Translations under genes and position numbers: made by a program
Shown here: in pieces, positions 1-6,205 of the stretch
How the letters are laid out: the number at the start of each line of letters is the position of its first letter
Position numbering within the stretch: the stretch's first letter is position 1
The notes under the pieces: model-generated
Database searches by the model: none
Told to the model about the DNA's origin: nothing
The model's input: the letters and a program-made list of their open reading frames with translations, nothing else
NCBI GenBank assembly: GCA_905206455.1
Contig: CAJLHL010000098.1
Span: forward strand, 1-8,187
Reading direction: 5' to 3'
DNA length: 8,187 nucleotides
Origin: an uncultured Eubacteriales bacterium
GTDB lineage: Bacteria > Bacillota > Clostridia > Peptostreptococcales > Anaerovoracaceae

Positions 1-34
1 GCCAAATTTTATGATAATTAATATATGAGCTCGG

Positions 35-112
35 CTAGACGCCGATTTCATTCATATTATTGTCGTACGCATTCATCAGTTCCTGCACTCTCGGTGCCCG
101 TTTCCGTCTCAT
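35..112 (-). CDS. Candidate small ORF, 25 residues, unknown function
   Basis: The reading begins MRRKRAPRVQEL and ends in NEIGV followed by TAG; I do not recognise it. Three things support it: a GAGGGG ribosome-binding-like sequence (minus strand of 122-127) 9 nt before the ATG, a good promoter at 185-213 pointing this way, and a position just past the amidase terminator, so it would be its own transcript. The N-terminus is strongly basic and the rest is polar and acidic, with no membrane segment. The same frame stays open upstream to a TAG near 188, and that stretch (DYFSDCIYVLDEGNFV) also looks protein-like. The true gene could therefore be 46 residues from a TTG at 175, or the C-terminal remnant of a decayed gene. 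An open frame of this length can arise by chance, so confidence is low. Confidence 0.3.
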   Translation of the reverse strand: MRRKRAPRVQELMNAYDNNMNEIGV

Positions 113-184
113 AACAAAATTCCCCTCATCAAGAACATAAATGCAGTCAGAAAAATAATCTTCCGATTGTCCCAAACTATGTTT

Positions 185-213
185 ATTCTAACCGAAAGCG
201 TGAGTTTTGGCAA
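185..213 (-). promoter_or_regulatory. Sigma-A-type promoter, leftward
   Basis: On the minus strand TTGCCA (208-213) and TAGAAT (185-190) are separated by exactly 17 bp; each hexamer matches the consensus at five of six positions. Transcription would start near 178 and run off the left edge through the candidate small ORF. The promoter lies just downstream of the amidase terminator, so it would start a new unit. Confidence 0.5.
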
Positions 214-237
214 ACGCGCCGAAAAGAATTTCGACGG

Positions 238-269
238 AAAAAGACCGGCGCAGCAGCGCCGGTCTTTTT
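238..269. terminator. Bidirectional intrinsic terminator after the amidase gene
   Basis: A perfect 13-bp inverted repeat (238-250 AAAAAGACCGGCG, 257-269 CGCCGGTCTTTTT) encloses the 6-nt loop CAGCAG. The GC core is flanked by A-runs and T-runs, so it works on either strand. For the leftward amidase gene it lies about 45 nt after the stop codon. Confidence 0.9.
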
Positions 270-313
270 CTCAATATCGTATTTTGGTTTTCACAGAATT
301 TTCGTTTTGTTTC

Positions 314-1795
314 TCACTTGTACTGGGCGAAGAAATTCATGATACCCGTGGCATCGGCCTGTGCCAGTGTATCCCGGAAGCTGCTGCTTTTCAGCTTCTC
401 ACATTCTTCTTTATTTGTATAAAAACCGTGCTCGATGAGGATGGCCGGCATTGTAGTATTTTTCAGTACATAGAAATTAGCCGTCTTACAGCCTCTGTTC
501 TTAAGTCCTGCAGAGCTCGCCTTTGTCGCCGCCTCTACAGCCTTAGCCGCCTTTTCGGCGTCACCGCCGGTCTTATAGGTATACACTTCCCAGCCGTTGG
601 CACTGTTCCAGTCCGTACCGAAGGCGTTGGCATGAATGCTGACAAAGAGGTCGACATTTCCGGCACTGTTGGCGATCTGCACCCTCGTAGCCAGAGACGG
701 ATCCGTCTGATCCTCTTTCGCTACCGTCATAATGCAGGTTACGCCCTGAGCCTCCAGCAGAGCTTTCAGCCGGTACGCCACGTCACGATTAAATTCATAT
801 TCTCTCAGACTTTCGTCCGGGCTTCTCTTTCCTCCGGTGGTCACACCATGTCCCGGATCGATGCACACCACCAGTTTGCCGTCGGCATACGGATCATAGT
901 CAGAAGACGAGTTATTATTTCCTGTATTATCCGGAGGGTTGTCCGGTTTATCGGAAGGCTCGTTCACTGCGGTACCCGACTCTGCAAAAGCCAAGATCAT
1001 CGTCTTGCCGTCAGTCGAATAGGAAAGCTCAGGCGTCGCTTTCGCTTTCAGGTCACATACGATTCTGACGGTGCTGCCGGTCACGCCGGTGCGCACTTTT
1101 GATACATAAGATTTGTCCGCGTCCACTAACTGGTCCTTCACGCCGCTTCCCAGTTTGGAAGAAGCGATATCCACATAACAGCGATACGGATCGGAAAGCA
1201 TCACCGTCTTATATCCTCCGTACTTCAGCGATTTATCCGCCGTGATACTCACCAGCGTATATTTTCCGGAACCGGAATATGTCTGATTAGTCTGCACTTT
1301 GATTCCGGTTATGGTGATTTCCTGCTTTGCCTGATCTGTATTGACAATAGCGGTTCGGGTCGAATCATCCCAGTCCACATCATAACCGAATGCTTCCGCT
1401 ATAAATCTCAGCGGAACCATAGTCCGTCCGCCGCCGTCAGCGTCCACTGTGACTATTCTCGGCGCCGTCGTCAGGGTATAGGATACTCCGTTAACTGTTG
1501 CATTTTTTGATCTGTTTGTCAGAACGACCGTAGTATTTCCATTTTTAATCGTTGCCTGCTGCGCTTCCTGATCCCAACTCGATGTACCTCCGAGATAATC
1601 AGCGATAACAGCAATCGGCACCAGTGTCGTGTTGTTTTCGATGATCGGAGCTGCATCTGACTCGATAATCACCCCGTCGATCTTCAGCGAACAGCTGGAA
1701 GCCTCCGCATTCATTGCCAGACAGGTAAGCAGCATGAGCGCTATGATCGATGAAGCGATCATACAAATGAGCCTCTCGGCGCGCTCTGTTTTCAT
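314..1795 (-). CDS. Exported N-acetylmuramoyl-L-alanine amidase (Amidase_3) with stalk and AMIN domains
   Basis: This 493-residue protein is predicted to cut the bond between MurNAc and the stem peptide in peptidoglycan, outside the cell. Residues 1-32 form a Sec signal peptide: basic start, hydrophobic 11-28, likely cleavage after AEA. Residues 36-152 carry copper-amine-oxidase-N-like stalk repeats (TLVPIAVIADYLGG, TMVPLRFIAEAFGYDVDWD), followed by an AMIN-like beta domain at about 160-270 that probably targets the wall. A Pro/Asn/Ser/Asp-rich linker (275-305) leads to the Amidase_3 domain (308-490). By family comparison the zinc ligands are H316 in DPGHG, E332 in REYEFN and H388 in SIHAN; the catalytic Glu is E455 in IEHGFYTN. 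All are present, so it should be active. The start has GGGGGG 9 nt upstream. It is transcribed alone, divergently from the next gene, and ends before a terminator. Its biological role (cell separation, sporulation or germination) cannot be told from sequence. Confidence 0.93.
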   Translation of the reverse strand: MKTERAERLICMIASSIIALMLLTCLAMNAEASSCSLKIDGVIIESDAAPIIENNTTLVPIAVIADYLGGTSSWDQEAQQATIKNGNTTVVLTNRSKNATVNGVSYTLTTAPRIVTVDADGGGRTMVPLRFIAEAFGYDVDWDDSTRTAIVNTDQAKQEITITGIKVQTNQTYSGSGKYTLVSITADKSLKYGGYKTVMLSDPYRCYVDIASSKLGSGVKDQLVDADKSYVSKVRTGVTGSTVRIVCDLKAKATPELSYSTDGKTMILAFAESGTAVNEPSDKPDNPPDNTGNNNSSSDYDPYADGKLVVCIDPGHGVTTGGKRSPDESLREYEFNRDVAYRLKALLEAQGVTCIMTVAKEDQTDPSLATRVQIANSAGNVDLFVSIHANAFGTDWNSANGWEVYTYKTGGDAEKAAKAVEAATKASSAGLKNRGCKTANFYVLKNTTMPAILIEHGFYTNKEECEKLKSSSFRDTLAQADATGIMNFFAQYK

Positions 1796-1832
1796 TATTC
1801 AAATCCCCCCTTTACAATAGTATGTAAAAAAT

Positions 1833-1861
1833 ATTATCATAGATTAAGATTCTCTTCCACA
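1833..1861 (-). promoter_or_regulatory. Possible amidase promoter
   Basis: On the minus strand GATAAT (1833-1838) is preceded at 17 bp by TGTGGA (1856-1861). The -10 is good and the -35 is weak, which suggests a poorly expressed or activator-dependent promoter. The overlapping TATGAT (1836-1841) is an alternative -10. The -35 overlaps one arm of the inverted repeat at 1859-1876. Confidence 0.35.
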
Positions 1862-1876
1862 GATCAGAGGATCTGT
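1859..1876. promoter_or_regulatory. Inverted repeat in the divergent promoter region, possible operator
   Basis: The repeat reads ACAGATC-AGAG-GATCTGT, two perfect 7-bp arms around a 4-bp centre. It lies in the 148-bp gap between the divergent amidase and membrane-protein genes and overlaps the proposed amidase -35. It has no U-run on either side, so it is unlikely to be a terminator. A regulator-binding site is an inference, and no regulator gene is nearby. I found no convincing promoter for the rightward gene here; TTAACA at 1884-1889 is the only -35-like element, with no good -10 at the right spacing. Confidence 0.35.
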
Positions 1877-1943
1877 AACAAAATTAACATAAATCTCTGT
1901 CATCGAATTGTATCAAAACATTTCAAGCATATTGAGGTAAAAG

Positions 1944-2510
1944 ATGAAGAAGTTTTTGATTATCATCCTGCTTCTCGTAATAATCGGGGCAGCGGGAATT
2001 ATCGGATATCGTCTGTTAGACGACAAAATCCCGGTTTCGGGAAAGACTCTGACATCAGACGACAATAAATACTCTATGGAAGTCCCCTCTTCCTGGAATA
2101 CCGCAGACCGGCCCAGTTCCATCTGTGTCCTGGCCGCGGAAAACCGGAACAGTTCTATGTATGCCGCACTTTCGATCAATTCCTATGTGACAGACGGTGT
2201 GACCATCGACGATTATATCAGCGCTTACATCAGCGATATCGCTTCCAACAGCGACGATCCGCAGCAGCAGAAAATCACCTCGGCGCCGCAGCAGGCTACC
2301 TTCGGAGATAATACTGGCTATTATTTTGAACTTCTCACCGAAGCAGGAGGCATCGCCGTCTGCACGAGAAATTTCGTTTTTGCCACAGCGGACGGATATC
2401 TTCATATCGATGTGGTTCTGCCGGAAAACGCCGATGCAGATGCGCAGAAGACCGCGGAAAACATTATCGCTTCCGTCAAATACAGCGCTGACGGAAATGT
2501 ATCATCGTAA
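1944..2510 (+). CDS. Membrane-anchored extracytoplasmic protein of unknown function
   Basis: This 188-residue protein starts with MKKF and one hydrophobic helix (about residues 4-22). The helix has no lipobox Cys and no clear signal-peptidase site, so it probably stays as an N-terminal anchor with residues 25-188 outside the membrane. The soluble part is rich in Asp, Ser and Ala. Its motif at 40-51, DNKYSMEVPSSW, followed by alternating strands and a final helix (164-178), resembles small Mog1/PsbP-like or DUF1795/DcrB-like domains. That resemblance is inferred by eye, and no catalytic residues are evident. Cys61 and Cys140 are the only cysteines and could form a disulfide. The start is supported by GAGG at 1934-1937, 6 nt before the ATG. 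It is divergent from the amidase and followed closely by a terminator, so it is a single-gene unit. A link to the cell envelope is suggested only by location and neighbour. Confidence 0.8.
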   Translation: MKKFLIIILLLVIIGAAGIIGYRLLDDKIPVSGKTLTSDDNKYSMEVPSSWNTADRPSSICVLAAENRNSSMYAALSINSYVTDGVTIDDYISAYISDIASNSDDPQQQKITSAPQQATFGDNTGYYFELLTEAGGIAVCTRNFVFATADGYLHIDVVLPENADADAQKTAENIIASVKYSADGNVSS

Positions 2511-2521
2511 AAACAGAATAT

Positions 2522-2569
2522 GCCACAGGGATAGCGGCGGAAGGGAACCGCTATCCCTGTGGCCAGTTT
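2522..2569 (+). terminator. Strong intrinsic terminator after the membrane-protein gene
   Basis: A perfect 16-bp stem (2522-2537 GCCACAGGGATAGCGG with 2548-2563 CCGCTATCCCTGTGGC) encloses a 10-nt loop and is followed by CAGTTTT. It starts 11 nt after the stop codon. The T-run is short, but the stem is unusually long and perfect. Confidence 0.85.
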
Positions 2570-2598
2570 TACTTATCCGGAAAATCATCCTCATTTTA

Positions 2599-2627
2599 TT
2601 GACATATGTTCATAACCCAGATATAAT
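2599..2627 (+). promoter_or_regulatory. Consensus sigma-A promoter of the NifX-like gene
   Basis: TTGACA (2599-2604) and TATAAT (2622-2627) match the consensus at all twelve positions and are separated by the optimal 17 bp. Transcription should start near 2634, giving a leader of about 32 nt. No operator-like repeat overlaps it, so strong constitutive expression is likely. Confidence 0.9.
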
Positions 2628-2665
2628 GGATATATAAACATCATCTGATAACAGGAGGTATGATT

Positions 2666-3061
2666 ATGAAAATCGCTGTGACATATGACAACGGTCAGAT
2701 TTTTCAGCATTTCGGCCACACGCAGCAGTTTAAGCTTTACGATATACAGGACAATAAAATCATCGGGACAGAGATCCTCGATTCCGGTGATTTCGGTCAT
2801 GAATCTCTTACAGTGCTCCTTCGCCAGAAGGGCGTAGAACTTCTCATCTGCGGAGGCATCGGCGGCGGCGCTCAGAATGCGCTGGCCAGCGTAGGAATCC
2901 GTCACTTCGGCGGATGCCAAGGCGATGCGGATGCCAATGTAGAAGCCTATCTCAATGGAGCTCTGAATTACGATCCGAACGCTGTATGTTCCGACCACGA
3001 TCATCACCATCACGGTGAAGAACATACATGCGGTTCTTCCGGCGGCTCCTGCCAGCACTGA
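2666..3061 (+). CDS. NifX/NifB-C-like (dinitrogenase iron-molybdenum cofactor) protein with His/Cys-rich tail
   Basis: This 131-residue protein matches the Nitro_FeMo-Co family: MKIAVTYDNGQIFQHFGH at the start, a central LLICGGIGGGAQNAL at 59-73 and GGCQGDADANVEAYLNG at 82-98. Members of the family bind or carry iron-sulfur or FeMo-cofactor precursors. Many, like this one, are stand-alone proteins in non-fixing anaerobes with no settled function. The C-terminal tail (108-131) is rich in likely metal ligands: C108, H111, H113-H116, H120, C122, C129, H131. C62 and C84 lie in the core. An ATG at 2660 in the same frame is only 1 nt from AGGAGG (2653-2658), whereas the ATG at 2666 is at the ideal 7 nt, so I chose 2666. 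It is a single-gene unit between its own promoter and terminator. No nif, Mo-uptake or Fe-S assembly gene is in the window, so a nitrogen-fixation role is not supported. Confidence 0.88.
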   Translation: MKIAVTYDNGQIFQHFGHTQQFKLYDIQDNKIIGTEILDSGDFGHESLTVLLRQKGVELLICGGIGGGAQNALASVGIRHFGGCQGDADANVEAYLNGALNYDPNAVCSDHDHHHHGEEHTCGSSGGSCQH

Positions 3062-3123
3062 GGCAGGGACTGCCGCCCTGCGGCACGCATATATCTCATA
3101 ACAATTTTTAATCTTCTTATCAA

Positions 3124-3165
3124 ACGGAAAAGGGCGGCATTTCATGCCGTCCTTTTCCGTTTTTC
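3124..3165 (+). terminator. Intrinsic terminator after the NifX-like gene
   Basis: A 17-bp stem (3124-3140 with 3144-3160) contains a single G-U pair and a 3-nt TTC loop and is followed by TTTTTC. The flanking AAA on the left makes it partly bidirectional. It lies about 60 nt after the stop codon. A weaker 6-bp hairpin (TGCCGC/GCGGCA, 3071-3085) lies between the stop codon and this terminator. Confidence 0.88.
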
Positions 3166-3283
3166 TCCGCTCCTTTCCTTTTTCAAAAAACCTCTTTTTC
3201 TCCGCGCTTATATCGAAAAGTTCCTGTTCCCTTCGCTCCCATCGTAGCCGTCTGCAATTATTCTTCGAAATATCCCCCACCGC
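3166..3283. other. Intergenic stretch with no recognised feature
   Basis: This is the first part of the 481-bp gap between the NifX-like gene and thrC, after the terminator and before the thrC promoter. It is pyrimidine-rich on the + strand. The minus strand has an open frame here, but it runs through the terminator hairpin and antisense to the NifX-like gene and resembles no known protein. I see no RNA gene or repeat. Confidence 0.5.
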
Positions 3284-3312
3284 TTGAAAAGAGAAATACC
3301 ATTTGTTAAAAT
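3284..3312 (+). promoter_or_regulatory. Sigma-A promoter of thrC
   Basis: TTGAAA (3284-3289) and TAAAAT (3307-3312) are separated by 17 bp, and each hexamer matches the consensus at five of six positions. Transcription should start near 3319, leaving a 5' leader of about 224 nt before thrC. Confidence 0.7.
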
Positions 3313-3318
3313 GTATGC

Positions 3319-3542
3319 ATTACACAAAGCCGTTTTTCCGTCGTCTCAGATTTTTTGAAAGGACGTGGAAAAAGCGTCGGAGCATCAGAAACAGATACGG
3401 CAAAATGCCGCTGCAGCGGTCCGGTACGCTCCCGCGCGGCCGGAAACCGGTACGCGAAAACTCCGGCTGCTCCGAAAGATTGGAGTTATCATCATTTACA
3501 GGAACAATCATTAATTCAAACGATATCTAAAGGAGATTTTTC
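3319..3542 (+). promoter_or_regulatory. Long structured 5' leader of thrC, class unknown
   Basis: About 224 nt separate the predicted start site from the thrC ATG, and most of it can fold. Visible elements are a bulged 10-bp stem (3333-3342 with 3362-3372), the hairpin CGGCA-AAA-TGCCG (3398-3410), the 12-bp palindrome CCGCTGCAGCGG (3408-3419, mutually exclusive with the previous hairpin), and the direct repeat CCGGTACGC (3421-3429 and 3447-3455). The second repeat copy is fused to a small CCGG-AAA-CCGG hairpin. I see no T-box motif, no known riboswitch signature and no U-tailed terminator. If it regulates, it would more likely act on translation or transcript stability. The thrC ribosome binding site AAAGGAG (3529-3535) lies 7 nt before the ATG. 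Open frames cross this region but none looks like a real protein. Function is unproven. Confidence 0.4.
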
Positions 3543-5024
3543 ATGATCAAGTACAAAAGCACCCGCGGAAGTTCCGCTGAGAAGACTGCGGCTCAGGCTG
3601 TCATCCAAGGACTGGCGGAAGACAGAGGACTTTACGTTCCGGATTCCATTCCGGCTCTGCCGTTTCAGCCTTCCGAGATGATCGGCAGACCGTATAAGGA
3701 TATCGCCAGGGCCGTCATCTCCGCCTTTTTTACAGATTATACCGGAGAAGAAATGCAGGCCTGTGTAGACGGCGCTTATGACGAAAAATTCGAAGCGGAA
3801 GACATCGTCCCGGTGACTTCGGCGGGCGGGGCCTATTTTCTGGAGCTCTATCACGGAAAGACGGCGGCCTTCAAAGATATGGCGCTTTCGATCCTTCCCT
3901 ATCTGCTGACGACGGCGATGAAAAAAGAAAAAGAAGACAAAAAAATCGCCATTCTGACCGCCACCTCCGGAGATACCGGAAAAGCGGCTCTGGAAGGTTT
4001 CGCGGACGTGGAAGGTACGGAAATCATCGTATTCTTCCCTTCTGACGGCGTCAGCGAAGTCCAGAAACGCCAGATGACCACTCAGGAAGGAAAAAATACG
4101 CATGTCTTCGCGATCCACGGTAATTTTGACGACGCTCAGACCGGAGTAAAAAAAATCTTCAACGACGACGAATTCAGCGCCATGCTAAAGGAAAACGGAA
4201 TCAAACTTTCTTCCGCTAATTCGATCAACATCGGACGTCTTGTGCCGCAGGTAGCATATTACGTCTATGCTTACATCAGACTCCTGGAACAGGGTGCTGT
4301 CAAAGAAGGTGAAAAGATCAACATCGTCGTCCCTACCGGTAATTTCGGCAATATCCTCGCCGCTTATTACGCAAAAAATATGGGGATTCCTGTAAATCGT
4401 TTCATCTGCGCTTCCAATAAAAATAAAGTTCTGACAGATTTTATCAACACCGGCGTATATGACACAAACAGAGAATTTTACTGCACCAACTCTCCTTCTA
4501 TGGATATCCTGATCTCCAGCAATCTCGAGAGACTTCTCTATCACCTGAGCGGCGGCGACGGCGCGGCGATCTCAAAGCTGATGGAAGACCTGGAAAACGA
4601 GAAGAGATACCAGGTGAGCGGCGCTGTCAAAGAAAAAATGTCTGACTTTTTCGGAGGTTTCGCCGATGAAGAGGAGACAAAAAAAGCTATCGCAGAAATG
4701 TATGAAAAATACGGTTATCTCATAGACACTCATACCGCCGTAGCATATAAAGTTTACGAAGATTACAGGAACGCCACCGGAGATGAAACTCCGACGGTCA
4801 TCGCCTCTACCGCCAGCGCCTATAAGTTCGCAGTTAGCGTGGCGGAAGCTCTGAACATGCCGAAAGAACCCGACGGGTTCGCTTATGTCAGAGCGCTCTG
4901 CGAGAAGACAAAAGTCAAAATTCCTTCCGGCCTGAAGGACCTCGACAAAAAAGAAATCCGTCACGATTCTGTGATCGACCGCACCGCACTGGCAAAGGCC
5001 GTGAAAGATTCTTTAGGACTTTAA
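3543..5024 (+). CDS. thrC: Threonine synthase
   Basis: This PLP-dependent enzyme converts O-phospho-L-homoserine to L-threonine, the last step of threonine biosynthesis, in the cytosol. At 493 residues it has the length of the long, fungal/enterobacterial-like type. The N-terminal part has the family's opening (YKSTRG at 4-9, then GLAEDRGLYVP at 23-33). K111 in HGKTAAFKDMAL is the expected Schiff-base lysine. ATSGDTGKAA (140-149) and PTGNFGN (264-270) form the substrate- and PLP-phosphate-binding loops. DTHTAVA (395-401) is the conserved C-terminal motif. The start is fixed by AAAGGAG 7 nt upstream. It is monocistronic here: the other threonine-pathway genes (hom, thrB) are not adjacent, and a bidirectional terminator follows about 30 nt after the stop. 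The long leader upstream suggests separate control. Confidence 0.96.
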   Translation: MIKYKSTRGSSAEKTAAQAVIQGLAEDRGLYVPDSIPALPFQPSEMIGRPYKDIARAVISAFFTDYTGEEMQACVDGAYDEKFEAEDIVPVTSAGGAYFLELYHGKTAAFKDMALSILPYLLTTAMKKEKEDKKIAILTATSGDTGKAALEGFADVEGTEIIVFFPSDGVSEVQKRQMTTQEGKNTHVFAIHGNFDDAQTGVKKIFNDDEFSAMLKENGIKLSSANSINIGRLVPQVAYYVYAYIRLLEQGAVKEGEKINIVVPTGNFGNILAAYYAKNMGIPVNRFICASNKNKVLTDFINTGVYDTNREFYCTNSPSMDILISSNLERLLYHLSGGDGAAISKLMEDLENEKRYQVSGAVKEKMSDFFGGFADEEETKKAIAEMYEKYGYLIDTHTAVAYKVYEDYRNATGDETPTVIASTASAYKFAVSVAEALNMPKEPDGFAYVRALCEKTKVKIPSGLKDLDKKEIRHDSVIDRTALAKAVKDSLGL

Positions 5025-5054
5025 ACGGAAACAAAACAGCAGGTAAAAAACCGA

Positions 5055-5095
5055 AAGACCTGTCCGCAATTTTATGCGGACAGGTCTTGTTTTTA
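5055..5095. terminator. Bidirectional terminator between convergent thrC and mutY
   Basis: A perfect 14-bp stem (5055-5068 AAGACCTGTCCGCA with 5075-5088 TGCGGACAGGTCTT) has the 6-nt loop ATTTTA. On the + strand it is followed by GTTTTTAT and terminates thrC. On the minus strand it begins about 4 nt after the mutY stop codon and is followed by TCGGTTTTTT, so it also ends the smr-ahcY-mutY side. The thrC T-run overlaps the mutY stop codon. Confidence 0.9.
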
Positions 5096-6205
5096 TCGCA
5101 GTTCTTTTGTATATGCCTTGTACGCAGACGGAAGCGCGCACCGCGCCTCGATTTCTTCCTTTGTCAGAAATACGGTCCCCTCCGGCAGAAGAATCCTCCG
5201 TGCGCCAAAATCCGGAAGTTTCCGCAGAACTGCCCGATATCCCGCCATATGCCATTCCATATGAGAAAAGATATGTTTTGACTTTTTCAGCGGCAGAACA
5301 GTTTCTGTCTCAAATCCCAGATGCTCCAGATAGAGCTCCGCTTCATCCTGCTCCAGATAATCATCCGACTCCGGAAATCCCCATAATCCTGCAAGGAGGC
5401 CGGATTCGGGCCGCCGGCACACCGCGGTCCTGTTTTCGAATTCCAAAAGAAAGATCGTCTTCTGCTGTATCTTTCTGACTTTCTTCGCTTTTTTCACAGG
5501 AAAAGAAAGCTCTGCTCCCATTTCATGCGCGAGACACAGACGGCGCACAGGACATCCCCCGCACTTCGGCGCTCCGTTAGGAAGACAGACTGTCGCGCCG
5601 AGTTCCATCACCGCCTGATTAAATGCAGCCGGATCGAGAACCACCGAAGGAACCAGCGCCTCTGCCACTCCTTTTTTGACTGAATCTTTTGAAATATCCC
5701 CATCGTAAGCCATCAGTCTTGCGACCACTCTCAGCACATTTCCGTCCACAGCAGGCACCGGTCTGCCGAAAGCGATAGAAGCCACGGCGCCGGCAGTGTA
5801 AGGCCCGATTCCCGGCAAACGGATCAATTCCTCCGCTGTGGACGGCAGGCCTCCGTATTCGCTCAAAGCCTGCTGCGCCGCCTTCTGAAGATTGCGCGCG
5901 CGGTTATAATAACCCAGTCCTTCCCACAATTTCAGCAAGATCTGTTCCTCCGCCTGCGCGAGAGATTCCAGATCGGGAAGAACTTCCATGAAGCGCTGAA
6001 AATATGGTTTCACCGCCTCCACCCGGGTCTGCTGCAACATAATCTCAGACACCCATACCTTATAGGGCTGGGGATCATCTCTCCAGGGGAGAACCCTGGC
6101 ATTCTCACCGTACCACTGCAGAAGCGCCGGAGCGAATTCCTCTGGAATTTCTATCGGCGCCGGGGCTGCAGCGTCTCTGAGCTCTTTAGACATCCGCTCA
6201 GACAT
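5093..6205 (-). CDS. mutY: A/G-specific adenine DNA glycosylase
   Basis: MutY removes adenine mispaired with 8-oxoguanine in DNA and so prevents G:C to T:A mutations. The 370-residue protein has the full layout. The helix-hairpin-helix glycosylase core covers about 25-225, with catalytic E54 in WVSEIMLQQT, the hairpin LPGIGPYTAGAVASIAF (130-146) and D154 in VDGNVLRV. A 4Fe-4S loop uses C207, C215, C218 and C224. The NUDIX-like C-terminal domain (about 248-365) carries FSHMEWH (313-319), the 8-oxoG-recognition FSH motif. The spacing C-X7-C-X2-C-X5-C has one residue more than the X6 of E. coli MutY. The ATG at 6205 overlaps the end of ahcY by 8 bp; another ATG at 6193 lies just after the ahcY stop, so the first four residues are uncertain. 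Neither start has a clear ribosome binding site, so translational coupling to ahcY is likely. Confidence 0.95.
   Translation of the reverse strand: MSERMSKELRDAAAPAPIEIPEEFAPALLQWYGENARVLPWRDDPQPYKVWVSEIMLQQTRVEAVKPYFQRFMEVLPDLESLAQAEEQILLKLWEGLGYYNRARNLQKAAQQALSEYGGLPSTAEELIRLPGIGPYTAGAVASIAFGRPVPAVDGNVLRVVARLMAYDGDISKDSVKKGVAEALVPSVVLDPAAFNQAVMELGATVCLPNGAPKCGGCPVRRLCLAHEMGAELSFPVKKAKKVRKIQQKTIFLLEFENRTAVCRRPESGLLAGLWGFPESDDYLEQDEAELYLEHLGFETETVLPLKKSKHIFSHMEWHMAGYRAVLRKLPDFGARRILLPEGTVFLTKEEIEARCALPSAYKAYTKELR

Noticed and set aside
167..1102. Long + strand open frame opposite the amidase (311 codons)
   Set aside because: It is fully antisense to a clearly recognised amidase, runs through the terminator and has no recognisable domain; it is a coding shadow.
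2666..3061. Nitrogen-fixation locus
   Set aside because: Only the NifX-like domain is present; no nitrogenase or cofactor-assembly gene lies nearby, and such proteins are common in non-fixers.
2591..3280. 229-codon minus-strand frame across the NifX-like gene
   Set aside because: It runs through a strong terminator hairpin and the antisense of a known family and matches nothing.
3319..3542. T-box or known amino-acid riboswitch before thrC
   Set aside because: I found no T-box motif (GGUGGNACCGCG-like), no terminator/antiterminator pair before thrC, and no signature of a class I know.
3315..3546. Possible leader peptides before thrC, one ending in TGA overlapping the thrC ATG
   Set aside because: The frames lack a ribosome binding site, have no run of threonine codons and resemble no protein; the overlap may be chance.
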